A DNA stretch of 64,000 bases from contig NC_087099.1 of the NCBI RefSeq assembly GCF_963855985.1, forward strand, positions 15,220,001 through 15,284,000. Reading direction: 5' to 3'. Under the pieces are notes generated by a model. The model ran no database searches. It had not been told where the DNA came from and worked only from the letters and a program-made list of their open reading frames with translations. The translations under genes and the position numbers were made by a program. The stretch is from Ostrinia nubilalis. Its lineage: Eukaryota > Arthropoda > Insecta > Lepidoptera > Crambidae. Below, one piece after another: positions 12,301-23,800 of this stretch; position 1 is the stretch's first letter, and every line of letters starts with the position of its first letter.

Positions 12301-15300
12301 CGCCCCACCATTCTTCCGCGAATGTTTGAGTGTTATCGGTACCCACTAAATTATCCATGAGTGCACACGCACACTACAATAATGACGCTCGGATTGCTCG
12401 GCTCAAACTCCCCGAGCCCCGCGCTTCCCTCGACCAAAAATTGGTGGGGCGCGTCTTCGTAGATGAAACGATCTATACATGGGTATCTACGCTAAAACTA
12501 ACCTCCAGCAACAGCAGGTGACAGCAAGATGAGGCAGGTCATCAGCAGCATGTATTTGCTCCGCACCCTCTGGATGCAGGACTCCCCTACCAAGGTATAA
12601 GTGGCAGAATTGGCAGCACAGGAGCTGAAAGGTATACATAAAGTTAAACTAGAACATTGGAACCAACAGGTGTTGAACCTTTGAGTCACATGTGACAAGA
12701 TTGTGATAAGATGTAATGTGACATGCAAGAAGCAATTTTAATTTGAAAATGTTTTATAACACTCTGTTGCTAGCTCGCCAAAGTTATTGAATAAATTTTA
12801 ATCAGTCCATTCAAAAAATATTAAAGTAATCCAAAGATAATTTGCTCTATTTTATTATTGCAAATTGCAGTAAAGCAATCCCTACAAGGAAACACTTTGT
12901 TGCTACTTGATGATTTCGATCTTCGAAAGGTATATCAAGATTTTCACAGTCTTATGTTATTTTGATACCACCACGTTTCTGGTGTCGACAACATGTCTCA
13001 TGAAAGAAAAGAATCCAGACATTACTACAAAGAATTAGTTTGACGAAATACTTTTCAGCCAAGGTTTTTCAGTTCTATATTTAGCCCGTACGCAGTCATT
13101 CATAAAAAAACGAAAATGTTTCAGGGCGGAATCTCGAGCGACTACATAATAGCGCCGCAACGCTCTTGGCATTCGCATCAATTGCGGCGCGTCGATCACC
13201 ATTAACTGCGCGGGTCATATTAATAATACACGAGGAAGTTAATCATAATCAGCCCTTTGGGCTTAGGCCCAGAACAAACGGTGAAACGCAACTGCAACGA
13301 AACTGCAACTGCTAGTTACTTTTGAGTTGCATCTAAGTTTCTGCCATAGCGTCCGTTGAGAGACCACACAATATGACGCGACCAAGCGACCAGTTTGAAA
13401 CTTTCAGTTTCAGTTTCATTCATCAGAATCTTCAGAAAGCTGCAGTTTCGTTGCAGTTGCGTTCCACCGTCTGTTCTGGGCCTTAGTTGACCATTAAAGT
13501 TGTCAGCAAAAAGTAATAAAAATTTCAAGAAAAAACATTACAATCGCAAATGAAGGATTTCCCTTTTTACCCGACTGCGCCAGAAGGGTTATTAAGTCCT
13601 TTGTTTGGGGCTCTGGGCTGAAAGAACATCAGACTGAACATTTTTGTCGCTTTTGAGTTTTCAGCATCTAATATAACAAACTGTACTGACTGACTGTTGA
13701 ACTATAGAGGCAATTTATTTAGTTGCCGGTCAAGTGGCTCTTCATTATCATGATTTCATATGAGGCAATTGATCATAATATCATGAGACAAGTCATGTTG
13801 TAGCTAGTAACTAGGTATTTTATTAGACTGTTGCACTTGAATTAACTTCCTCAGCACACAACGACTAACGAAATGAGTAAGTATTATAACGATGATTACC
13901 TTATTTATCACGAGAATAAGCATTGTTGTGCTTTTGAAGTTAAAGGAGGTTAGATAGCCAATTTTTCTGTGGTAGAAGATTCTGGATGATGCTAGCTTAA
14001 ATCTTCAGCCTGATCATAACTTTTCATCAGGTAAGATGTAAGCCAAGAGCCTCCTTGAAAAGGTCTTAATGACAACTAAAGAACTCACAAGCAAACGGCC
14101 AGGGGCAAGATGTAGCCCCACAGGCCATACAGGCAGCTTGGAGCAGTTAGTATCGACAGCTTCAAGCTGCAACTGCATAGCAAATCACAGTATTCTACGA
14201 ACACATAGGTACATGGAACCGCTAGACCAGTTACGACTGCTTCGGGCAGTTCGCAGCACAGAAATTCCATCGTGCGGTCAAGTAGTCACCAGATGTACTG
14301 ACTGCTCAAACTGACGACTGCTCTCGCGCAGTTACTGCCGCCCACGCTCTTCATTCTACATCACGCGCTTGTGACTCGTTGAGCAGCTAATAACTGCTCC
14401 AGCAGTTATCAGCGGCAGCTTCTAGCTATGACTGTTCGAGCTGTACGTGTATGGCAGGCCATAGGTATGTCACGAACAGGATTCCTGAGGATGTAATGAT
14501 ACTCACAAGCAAACGGCCAGGAACTTGATGAAGGCCAGCACCAGCCAGTTGGGCGTGACGCTGCACAGGCAGGACAGCACGAAGCCGGCTTGCATGCACA
14601 CCACCAGCGTCAGCCGCCGCCCGCGCGTGTCCGAGATGTAGCCCCACAGGTACGACACGAACAGGATGCCTGGGAAGGTAATGATAATGAAAAACAAAAA
14701 TACGTCTAAAGCCCTCGCACACTCACTGCGGGTGCCAGTCGCACAGTCGCGACAGCAATGCAATTACGCGCGAGCGATAAGGATGGGTAGCTAGGGGTCA
14801 TTGGACAAAATTCTACGTGCTCACGGACCAGACTATACTTTATGGCTGGTTTTAGTGTCACGCGGACTGTCAGTGCGGATCGCTCCGCACGGCCAATCTG
14901 TATGAACTTCTAGGGAGCGTTTTAGAGTAATGCGGTCCGGAGGAACCGCTCCGCTCCCTAGAAGTTCATACAGATTGGCCGTGCGGAGCGGGTCCGGCCT
15001 TTAAACTGGTGGTGGAAGAATTAATTGTGAACTTTAGTGAGATAGCACAAGGTTCAAAATCAATGAAAAATTGGTATTTTTGACTATTTACTACTTCTAA
15101 TATTTCTATTTTTAATTTACAAGTTTGGTTCGATCGCCTAAAACACCGCGAAGTTACTTGCAAAGGCTTGATAAAATAACTTAAGCATTACTCATATCGA
15201 CTGCTAAGTTAAATCGTCTGGCCTAAGACGAGTTTAAGCCAAATCCTGCTAGTTTAATAGAGGGCCGTGCTCCTGTAGTTGAGACTTCTACTAAGTTATT

Positions 15301-18300
15301 AATAACTTGATGATGATGAAGCAATTGCAAATGAAATAAATGAAGACCAAATCATCCATTTGTATCTGGCAACTAAAAGATCGTGCTCCTACAGTGAGGT
15401 ATAAATGACCAGATGATGATAAGGAGCATGAGCAGTTGAGCACTGACTAATCAAAGGAATGGAGGCCAAATCCTCGTTTGGTAAACTTGTCACTGTACTT
15501 GTGGAGACTAAATGACCTGACAATGTTGAAGCACTTACCAATGAAAGGAACGGAGGTGATGATCCCCTTTTCCATGACCGTGAGCTCCAGGTCGCAGGCG
15601 GCGGTGATAACCAGGCTGAAGCCGAACATGTCCACGCCGATGGCCAGCAGGATGAGGGAACACGTCGCCAGCAGCAGGATGTTGTAGAGGCCATTTCCTG
15701 GGATTAGTTATAACGATTATTATCATTGGCATATCTAAGGCGTAATATCGATAAAATGGCGTCATCAAAGCTTATCGCGGCGCGCATTCTACGACTATCC
15801 TTGGCCAGCAGTAAGATTTTGTAGAGGAAAATCTTAACCTGGGATTATAACCATTAATATTTATTGGCATAAGGTTCATTATGATCTAGGAGGAGCGAAC
15901 AGGTCCCCAGCAGTTAGGATGATGCAGAGGTGTCACCTGGGTTCAACAATGAAGCTTATTAAAGTTCGCAATCGTGTTGCATCATATCCCGGTTGATTTA
16001 TGAAATTTATTGGCATAATTGATTCATAAAAAAGTTCAGAGGAGGTTGATCGAATCTGCAAAATGATGTAACCGAACTCTTTGTTCACATCACATCTTAT
16101 GCTTTCGTGATTCGCATTCAAGTGTGTAGGTACACTAGTTTTTGTCGTACCTAGAGATATTTACACAGTAAATTATGATTAATATTTATAATCTTATATC
16201 TGAAAAGAAATTTCATCCAGCCGCCTATGGCCCCAGGGAAATGGTGATTTTTGTACTTTTCCTTATACACACTAAACTCTATTTTGAATACATTAACATT
16301 TAATTTTAAAAAGGTACTGATTTCTATCGTAGAGTCGATTCTCTCCTCAAAATAAAGACGTAATAAATTTTACAACGTACTTTCCAGATGGGGTTTGAAA
16401 GCCCTCACATAATTTTAGCAGGCGCCATAGTAACTTTGTGCAGCAACAAACCGAAATAGGCTGAATTAAAGAATTTAATGAATTACGCGACCATCGTCAG
16501 CACTCACAACAAAAGTGCCTGATTAACAGCTGTTCGCCACAAAAGACGGCTCAAACAATAAACACTCAGCACGTAACCAAAACAAATAAATTAAGTAACT
16601 ATTCAAGAAAAAGTGGTGAGAATTTCGCAAAACGTGAGATAATATTTTAAATATAGCAAAATCATGTGACACGATATATTTGCGATGTTCATTCAATTTT
16701 AATGTGAAAAGAATTAATTATTGACTCATTCCTATTACTAAATCAATTACAAAAAGACATCATCGAAACATAAATTAATAATAAAAAAAATATTCGTAAA
16801 GTTTTCGTAAATATAAATTTGAAAACATAATATGAACACAAAATAATATCGTAATTTCAAAAATACATGATTACTTAATACAAAGAGAAGCTAATTAAAT
16901 TATTAATGTATTTTAATATTTATAATAATTTTTATTACAATGTTAATGTTAACTGCCTCTTAAAAAAGGTAAAAACGTGTAGGTACCTTTAATTTTGCGC
17001 ACTTTATACAAATGTAAATATAACTTTATAAGAATACATTTTAATGAATTTGTCCAGCAAGTTATGGCTATGAGTAATCAATGTGTAAGATAAACATTTG
17101 TATGCTTTTAACAATGTTATAAAACAAAGATTATAAATCGGTATAAATCGCTACATGAGTTTTTTTAAATTTTATCGGCCTTTGCTTTGGGCTTGACTCA
17201 GTATATATGGATTTCAATAAATACCTACAGTTTAATATTATATTCTTAAAAAGGAATATTTTAAAATGTCTTTCATAGAAATGTCTAAAATTGTGCATGC
17301 GTCAGTCACTTTGACCGTAACTTTAACGATAACTGGTGCTTTTTGTATGGAGTTTGACAGATTTTTGACGTTTGTCAAAGTTAAAGTAAGATGGTGCAAC
17401 TCAGCCTTAGAGTATTAAAACCATAGACTCTAAGGCTCTAAGGTATTAAGGGTGGATTCGACCAAACAAGAGTAAATATTAATCCCAGAATAAATCGTCA
17501 GTTTTGATATATTATTATTTCCCATACTGAAACTGTCAATGTGCCAGTTATACCAGGAGTTATTCTCGGATAAAAGTTTGGTCCAATCGGGCCTAAGACA
17601 ATAAGAAGCTGGAAATTGACATCTAAAATGATTATTATTGTTATTATTCAGTTATGTGTAAATATTACATAATTCAATAATAGGAAAATAATAAGGACAT
17701 CTACAGAATGCCATTTCTATTCGCCATAACAGGAAACAAATTGCACAAAATGTTACATAAAATCAACCCAATAACGTTTATCTAATTTATATACTTAAAT
17801 TGCGACCTATAAAGGAAGTTACTAGTCACCGGTAATCATAGAGATTATTTTCCTACTGGAATAAATATCATGAAAATTTTGTGAAAAAATCAATGAAAAA
17901 TGCTCTTTCAGATAAAGACTAACGTGAAGTCAAGATGGTTTAACAGTTTTTTAATGTATATTATGTCAATCCGCCGATTAAAGAGCGAGAGAGAAGTATG
18001 CATGTATATTTTGAAAAATACCAAATACTATTTCCCTGAAAATAAGGGCACTTAGTGCAACTAGGCTATGAGGTCAATATAAGAAACCTATTCAGAGCTT
18101 TGAAACTACCTACCTCTACATTGTAACTGTGCCTCACATAATTTACCGATGCACACATTCAGCACATACAGGATGACTTTCCTGTATTTGTGTTACAAAG
18201 ACTAAGGGCAAGCAGGAATGGAATCCTGAAAATGTTAGCCGAGACTCGACTGGGCTCAGCCTTTTTAGTCCTTCCAAATACATTTGTCAAATCCTTATAA

Positions 18301-19040
18301 GCTATTTATTCATCATTCATTGTTATAACCTAGTAACAAACCAAACTATGAACTAAATTGTCTGAAAATATTTTTTATTTATTTATTCGGAGAATAATTA
18401 ACCAACAAGACAAAAACGCATACATGGAAATGAATTATTCTAAGTGTTCAAATATAGGTAAGTGTTGTGTCTTAATTAAAGGCTGCCACGGCATTTATTT
18501 TATTTTTTATTTATTTCAAAGTTAAAAGAATATTACATTAATTTTACCCCAAAAAGGATGGACTCATCACTATTACTTTATTGGACTGTGTAAAAATATA
18601 AAATTTTATTTATTATGGAATTTCTGAGGAAATTTTCAGCTTCTGGTCACGAGTCATGACAAAGGCATATTATTATTAACGTTTGTTTAATAGCATAACA
18701 CTGAAGGCAGGTCTTTGACATGCAAGTTCGCTTTATCCTCGTACTTGCCACTTACAGTTGAAATTGGCGGTGGCAGGTCAAAAAAAGCTACGTGTATTTT
18801 TATACAAGAAGTATTTTAAAATAGTATAATTTTCAACTAAAAACAATTGTTTAATCATTCTGATTTCAAACAAAAACAAAGCATCAGACCACTTTCCTGA
18901 ACAATGTTCGCAAACAATAATAATGACAGTCCCTTTCCAAATCAACACAAAGACTTTTCAAATCGCAACATCTCACCGGTCTTCTCCAGTGCATCCTCGA
19001 AGGGTGTTCCCGCGTCTCCCTTAACGTCGTCCGCCGTCAT
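8871..19040 (-). CDS. Gene B: SV2/SVOP-like MFS transporter
   Basis: Coding exons in transcript order: 18977-19040 (ATG at 19038-19040), 15539-15697, 14507-14669, 12503-12624, 11815-12104, 10977-11125, 10401-10503, 9485-9768 and 8871-8998. Every junction is in phase; these total 1,462 nt, about 487 codons before a terminal exon. The start exon encodes an acidic leader ending FEDALEKTG. Exon 2 carries TM1 and the ITAACDLEL segment. Exon 3 carries MFS motif A as GYISDTRGRR (residues 84-93). Exon 5 holds a longer loop than the paralogs, then TM6 and HESPKF (231-236), a variant of the family PESPRF. The 9485-9768 exon encodes TM8-TM10 and corresponds to two exons in gene C. Membrane transporter, substrate unknown. 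The exon 14507-14669 has a damaged tandem copy beside it, and the 11815-12104 acceptor lies at a MITE end. The C-terminus is unresolved. Confidence 0.85.
9288..9405 (-). mobile_element. RTE-like 3' tail with (ATC)n microsatellite
   Basis: A run of about 15 ATC units (the 3' tail, reversed) is followed by tcagccataggacgtccact and cataggcctcccccaatgct. This is the complement of the RTE coding end EAYVQQWTS. Confidence 0.8.
9822..9918 (+). mobile_element. Retroelement 3' end with (TTCTA)n tail
   Basis: Sequence ending gcaaaataaatgttattctat plus further ttcta units has the AATAAA-plus-short-tandem tail of non-LTR or SINE 3' ends. The body is too short to classify. It lies within a gene B intron, with a degenerate RTE tail (-) at 9984-10075. 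Confidence 0.5.
11212..11325 (-). mobile_element. RTE-like 3' tail
   Basis: catcatcatcatttcagcca, then the conserved ggacgtccactgctgaacat, gcggttgg-type and cctgcatccagcgccttcc blocks, in reverse orientation. Intronic in gene B. Confidence 0.75.
12105..12192. mobile_element. Short MITE containing the gene B exon 5 acceptor
   Basis: Imperfect inverted ends (ctaggatgcgcgccgtgata / tttatcatggtgcgcatcct) form an 88-bp hairpin. On the minus strand the last bases of the element, gcgcatcctag, are exactly the acceptor used before 12104. A related half-element lies near 15735-15805 (ttatcgcggcgcgcattcta). Confidence 0.65.
13266..13482. mobile_element. MITE with approximately 40-bp inverted ends
   Basis: Left end ggcccagaacaaacggtgaa continuing into acgcaactgcaacgaaactg; the right end is its near-perfect complement, ending ccgtctgttctgggcc. 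No coding potential. Intron of gene B. Confidence 0.8.
14085..14499 (-). pseudogene. Broken tandem duplicate of gene B motif A exon
   Basis: Read on the minus strand, an acceptor-like cctcag near 14485 is followed by GILFVTYLW, then unrelated sequence. At 14126-14085 come LWGYI and LAVCL, and the donor gtgagt. These correspond to the beginning (GILFVSYLWGYI) and end (FLAVCL) of the functional exon 14507-14669. The middle is replaced by the hairpin element 14128-14445, which brings in-frame stops. Only 22 nt separate the functional exon donor from the copy's acceptor, so the two cannot be spliced consecutively. It is a tandemly duplicated exon destroyed by an insertion. Confidence 0.75.
14128..14445. 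mobile_element. Foldback-type element related to 30767-30862
   Basis: Contains repeated, mutually complementary words (cagcttcaagctgcaactgc, atagcaaatcac, cgactgctt, gcagttac). The compact hairpin at 30767-30862 uses the same words. It interrupts the duplicated exon of gene B. Confidence 0.55.
14870..15000. repeat. Inverted repeat, approximately 38-bp arms
   Basis: Left arm 14883-14919 (ctccgcacggccaatctgta continuing to tagggagcg) and right arm 14953-14990 are near-perfect complements around a roughly 33-bp loop. Likely a MITE core. Confidence 0.75.
17304..17407. mobile_element. MITE, family of 21441-21559
   Basis: Carries tttgaccgtaactttaacg, tttgtatggagtttgacaga and gtcaaagttaaagtaagatg, as in the full copy 21441-21559. 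The left terminus is eroded. Confidence 0.7.
17449..17594. mobile_element. MITE, second copy at 55291-55431
   Basis: Termini gggtggattcgaccaaacaa and agtttggtccaatcgggcct are inverted repeats. The interior (catactgaaactgtcaatgt) is shared almost exactly with 55291-55431. Confidence 0.8.
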
Positions 19041-19160
19041 GTTTGCGATTAGTCGTGTCTCAGTAATCGCATTCGCGTTTAGTCGTCAACGCAGCGGACG
19101 GCCGCGCGCCTCGGCGGATACTGAATAAAAGCTCGAGCGTGGACGCGCGAGGAAGGCGCG
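19041..19160 (-). promoter_or_regulatory. Likely gene B promoter and 5' leader
   Basis: A CpG-rich island in AT-rich surroundings directly upstream of the gene B ATG. On the minus strand it contains ttattcagtatcc, with the arthropod initiator TCAGT centred at 19122, about 81 nt before the ATG. No convincing TATA box. The start-site position is inferred from the motif only. Confidence 0.55.
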
Positions 19161-20599
19161 ACGCACACTGGGTTTGGTTAACGCTGAAGTATGAGATAGC
19201 GAAGACATTTGACAGATATTACAGATGGTTTGGAGTGTGAGTCAGTAACTCATTAAGATGCAATTAAAATCATTTCAATGAATGAGCTTACATGTTAAAT
19301 TGCTCTACATATTATGATAATCGCGATAAGTAATGCACGATGAATGAATTTATTAAAGATAGAATTAAAATAATTTTATTTGGCAACAAAAGACAAATAA
19401 TTAATAGAAAAAAGTGAAACGATAAAGTTGCGAAAAAGTAGGTACCATCTTGACAGTGTAACTGCCAAGACACTGATTTTCAGTGGGTGCCTTATTAGTA
19501 GCGCTGGAGGAAGAATAGGAAGGATAAAAGTCTAGTTCATCTTGATTTTACGTATTTTTTTTTGTGCTCATATACTAACTCTATATTTTTATGATGGTAA
19601 GCGTCACTCATAAAGTGATTATTATACACACCCAATAAGTTAAGTGCTACGTATAATTAATGTAAAAACGAGCATGCGTTCAACAAGTACACAATCGTCG
19701 TACAAATACAACGTAGTATTATAATTTTATCAATTAACTTCACGTGCCTTTTCTCGAGCTGTATTCACGTGTTTACTATCGCATAATACGTGAGTTACAA
19801 TGAAAAGTATACTCAAAGAATATCAAATATAATTTAGAATATTATTTCATTCGCTTCTTTCAGTGTGCGTTGTACGTTACACGAGCCAAACCGTATTTCA
19901 GTATGGGAAAATCGTCAGAACAATCTTCAGGAACGACACCCATGCTCATGTTCAATATACATAGCCCATTTATTACATAGACAATCTAATCGCACTGAAA
20001 TTAAATCAGAAATGTACTAAAGCAAGAACAAATCTGCTGTTATACGACAAAATGGCTTAGTGCCAAATAGGAACAAAGTCTTGCACAAGGCCAAAATGGT
20101 GACGTGACGTAGTTATATACAAAAGAAATATACGTATACGAATGTAGAGAAGAAAGTGATAATGTTCACGTGTAAAATGCTAGTCATTTAAAGTAAATTT
20201 TGGCAGAATTATTCAAATGTTTTGTTTGCATTTTATTCAGAGTACTAATAACTGTGTCCTCGTGTATATTTCTAGCTGCAATTGATTTGTTGAGGACGAC
20301 GACACTGTGACGACACGTTTGAGTTATTGTACCTTTTAAAATCTTTTCTAAAATTATTAGCATATTATGTGAAAGCAAACTGAAAATGGTGGGTGGAAGC
20401 TTGCATCGTGCGGTCCACACAGCTTATGACTGCAATCTGTGGAGGAACACCATATTGTGGTGGCGATCCTTATCAGTGAGGGACTGAGGAAGAAGAAACA
20501 TTGGTTGGCTGACTCGCCATTTGAGGAACACGGGTCCGAACCCCGCTGACGTTCGACTATTGTGGTGAGCCCACCTAATACAAGCATTTAGTTTAGTTC
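19161..20599. other. Spacer between gene B start and gene C end
   Basis: AT-rich, with no credible exon, RNA gene or intact transposon. Upstream regulatory sequence of gene B may lie here but no motif is convincing. Confidence 0.5.
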
Positions 20600-20740
20600 G
20601 TTCGTTCGTTTCAGCCGAAAGACGTCCATTGCTGGACAAAGGCCTCCCCCAAGGATTTCCACAAAGACCGGTCCTACGCCGCTCGCATCCAGGCACCTCC
20701 CACGACCTTCACCAGATCGTCGAGTACGAGGGGCTAACGG
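20600..20740 (-). mobile_element. RTE-like 3' tail
   Basis: ttcgttcgttcgtttcagcc followed by gacgtccattgctggacaaa, aggcctcccccaaggatttc and cacgaccttcaccagatcg, the complement of TDDLVKV ... VQQWTS coding sequence. It begins about 65 bp beyond the gene C stop and may form its 3' UTR. Confidence 0.8.
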
Positions 20741-20806
20741 GACTTTTAGTTATAATTTACAACAAAAGCACGTACCTCAAAATCATAAAAAATGCTGTCT
20801 TCTTCA

Positions 20807-23800
20807 TCAATATGCAAATCCTCTTTCTTCCATGATCGCCCTGACTGCCTTCGGGTCTGGCCACAGCAGCATCAGTAATGTTGACCCTGTAAAACATTTT
20901 CTGTACTAATACGGATCTATTTCCACCTCTCATTCCCACCGCTGCAACTCCTGTGTAGCCAGGATCTACAGCTTGACCGCCAATAACCCAACCAGTGAAG
21001 GACAACTTTATCCCGGGGGAAAGTTAAACTGTCATTGGACCCGCAACGAAATTAATCAGAAAAACATAGGAGGAGTTCGAAGTGGAGGTTCGACTTCCCT
21101 CCAGTTTCTGTACTACTAGAGTAGTAGTTAGGTATACCAGGCCAGTGGGTCTAGTCAAAACGCACTTTAAAATCGCAAACCCATCGCAAACCAGGCGCAA
21201 ACAAATAAAGAAATCGCAAAAGAGGTCGATAACAAAAAAGGCTTAGTTTAACGGCAAAAAATCGAATCGCAAAGCCCTACCTATCGATAATCGAAAGACT
21301 GGATTGAAATTTCCCATACAAAGGCTTAGCCAACATGCATTTAAGACTCAATCAAAATCGAATCGAATCGCAACACCCGCCATTTTCATTGCGATTACTA
21401 AAACCCCGGTGATAAGCTTTGATTCGATCGAAAACCAATTGGGTGAGTTGCACCACCTAACTTTGACCGTAACTATGACGTTAACCGGTGTTTTTTGTAT
21501 GGAGTTTGACAGATTTTAGACGTTTGTCAAAGTTAAACTAAGATGGTGCAACCCACCCTAAGGCTGTTTAGACAAATCCGTATCGCGATGTAGTTTTGAC
21601 AGCTAGTTTGACAGCGAAGCATAGACGTAAACAGAGAGCAGAAAGAAGGAAGAAACTAATTAAAAAAAAAAAGCTAAAAAAAGTAAAAACAATCGCAAAG
21701 TCATAGACATTTTTTAACTTTTATTCGATTTTGAATGAACTTTTATATCGCCGCATCGTTGATGGTTCAATGTGCATTTTGGCTGCCATTTTCCGATCGA
21801 ATCGAATTACTGGTGACGCGGCGACTGACATTAGCGAAAACTTCATATTGGTTTGCGATGGCATTTTGACTAGACCCGCTGTTCATCTCCGCGAGTTTAC
21901 ATCGAAAACAAAACACGCACGATGGCCCCCCTACAGGATTACTATTCGACAAGGCCTCACATACGAGCGAACATTGACTCACGCACGCGTATTCTTGTGT
22001 ATGATGGAAAAAATAAAGAAAATGGTGTACTAAATACGATACTGTCTATATAATAATAAAAAACACAGAATGTACTTTTTTAAGTTGCCTGAAGACACTG
22101 AGAGGTAAATAAGTAGTTAATATAATTCATGATAAGTCATGCTAAATCATGTATTTCCTCCGCCATTTTCTGCTGCCATGCCTATAGCTTCGGCGCAGTA
22201 TCAATCACTGACGTTTGTCAACAAAATGGTGCTTGACTCTTGAAACAAGCTAAATTAGGTAGGTACACCATATTGTTAATGACATTAAGCATACATTTTT
22301 TTAAATACCTTAGCGAAGTAAAACTTCTGTATGTAGTACTAATTATTATTCTGTGGTTATACTTAAAGTAACAGGATGTTATACTATGGAATAAATAACT
22401 ATAGAAAACAATTATAATTATTATTTTTAAAAGTGTTACTAAACCTCGAATAGCTAATTTTAAACGGCTAAACGGTTTTACGGATGTCGAGACACACACA
22501 ATCACAGTATACACAAACGCACTTTGTTACATTACAATTGATTTATTATGTACACACACAGTTTTGTTTTTGAAATATTATCGTTTTATTTATAATATGT
22601 TATCACATCTTTTCTTTATAAAACTATACTGTACTTACACTTAAAATTTATACGCGCACTATTATTATTATTATGTATGTATATTTTATGCAGTATAGGT
22701 TAGTGTCCGTGACTCCCACTCGGCATGGGGTACACTGAAAACCAGCGTCGTGGCCTTCCTCATAGGGGGCCACGGCATAATTATGCTGAGTGGGGTCCCA
22801 TTGCGATGGACATCGCTGTGCGACAGGGTGGCACTGCTCAGTTTACTTTCTCTTCCATTGTATGTTTTATGTCACCTCTGTCTTATTTGGTTTTTTTATT
22901 TACATCTTTTGTCTTTTGTGATGTCCATGGCAATAAATGTTTCTTTCTTTCTTTCTTTCTAATTTCTTTGATATTGACGCCTGACATTATTACTATTATT
23001 ACCAATTTATTACAGGAAAATAATCTATCTATGCATTTTTCCTATAATACTGTTTTGCTTATGATTGCAATTATTAAGTAGTCGTAACTTTTTTTTTATT
23101 GAAACTAACTCACATGGTGAAGACCACGTAGATGAAGCTTGCTATGCAAACTATAATTTTGTTCGACACACCAACACTTATCAACGAGTTATGAAGTTCA
23201 AAACTAGTCTCAAGCATAGGTCGAGACTTTTGATTGGTAGAGTCAATTATGTCAATCACAGAACACAATAAATGAATTAATCGAGGTCGTGTAAAACGTA
23301 AATCAGACGTTGTCAAAGGGATTTGAAAAATTGCTGCCTGTAGCATAGATCTAGGCGCTTCAGTCAGTGACTGAGGTATGGGGCGGAGCGGAGCGGAGAT
23401 GTGCAATTGAATCTGATTGGTTATTTAAAAAACTTCTCTGCTCCGCTCTGCACCGCTCAGCTTTGGTGTAAACCATTCCTTAAGCGCTAGAACTATACTT
23501 TAAATAGTTATGTTTTGGCTTGTAGTTTCATAGCTTCTTACCTGCAGTGATGAGTGTGTTGGCGAAGAACAGCGGCAAGCAGTGTTCGCGCATCGCCAGG
23601 CCCATGACGTTGGCACCCACCGCTGCGCCCGACCGCCCCGCCATGTACAGAGTGCAGAGGGCCAGGGCTCTAATAGAAAGGGAAAAAGGAATACAAATTC
23701 AAGACTTTCAAAGGCAAAAAATCATTCTCTTATCATAAGATACGAGACATGAGATCATGAGGTCTTTAGTTAATTTCTTCACTTTCCACAACTTTAAATC

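Larger units (their letters stand above)
15950..18976 (-). other. First intron of gene B: AT-rich, two MITEs only
   Basis: Between the first and second coding exons of gene B no exon, RNA gene or coding transposon can be supported. Composition is strongly AT-rich from about 16600 to 18900. Only the MITEs at 17304-17407 and 17449-17594 stand out. Confidence 0.6.

Noticed and set aside
22725..23081. 118-codon ORF as a protein-coding gene
   Set aside because: It overlaps a retroelement 3' end with AATAAA and (TTTC)n. Its second half is simple hydrophobic AT-rich translation.
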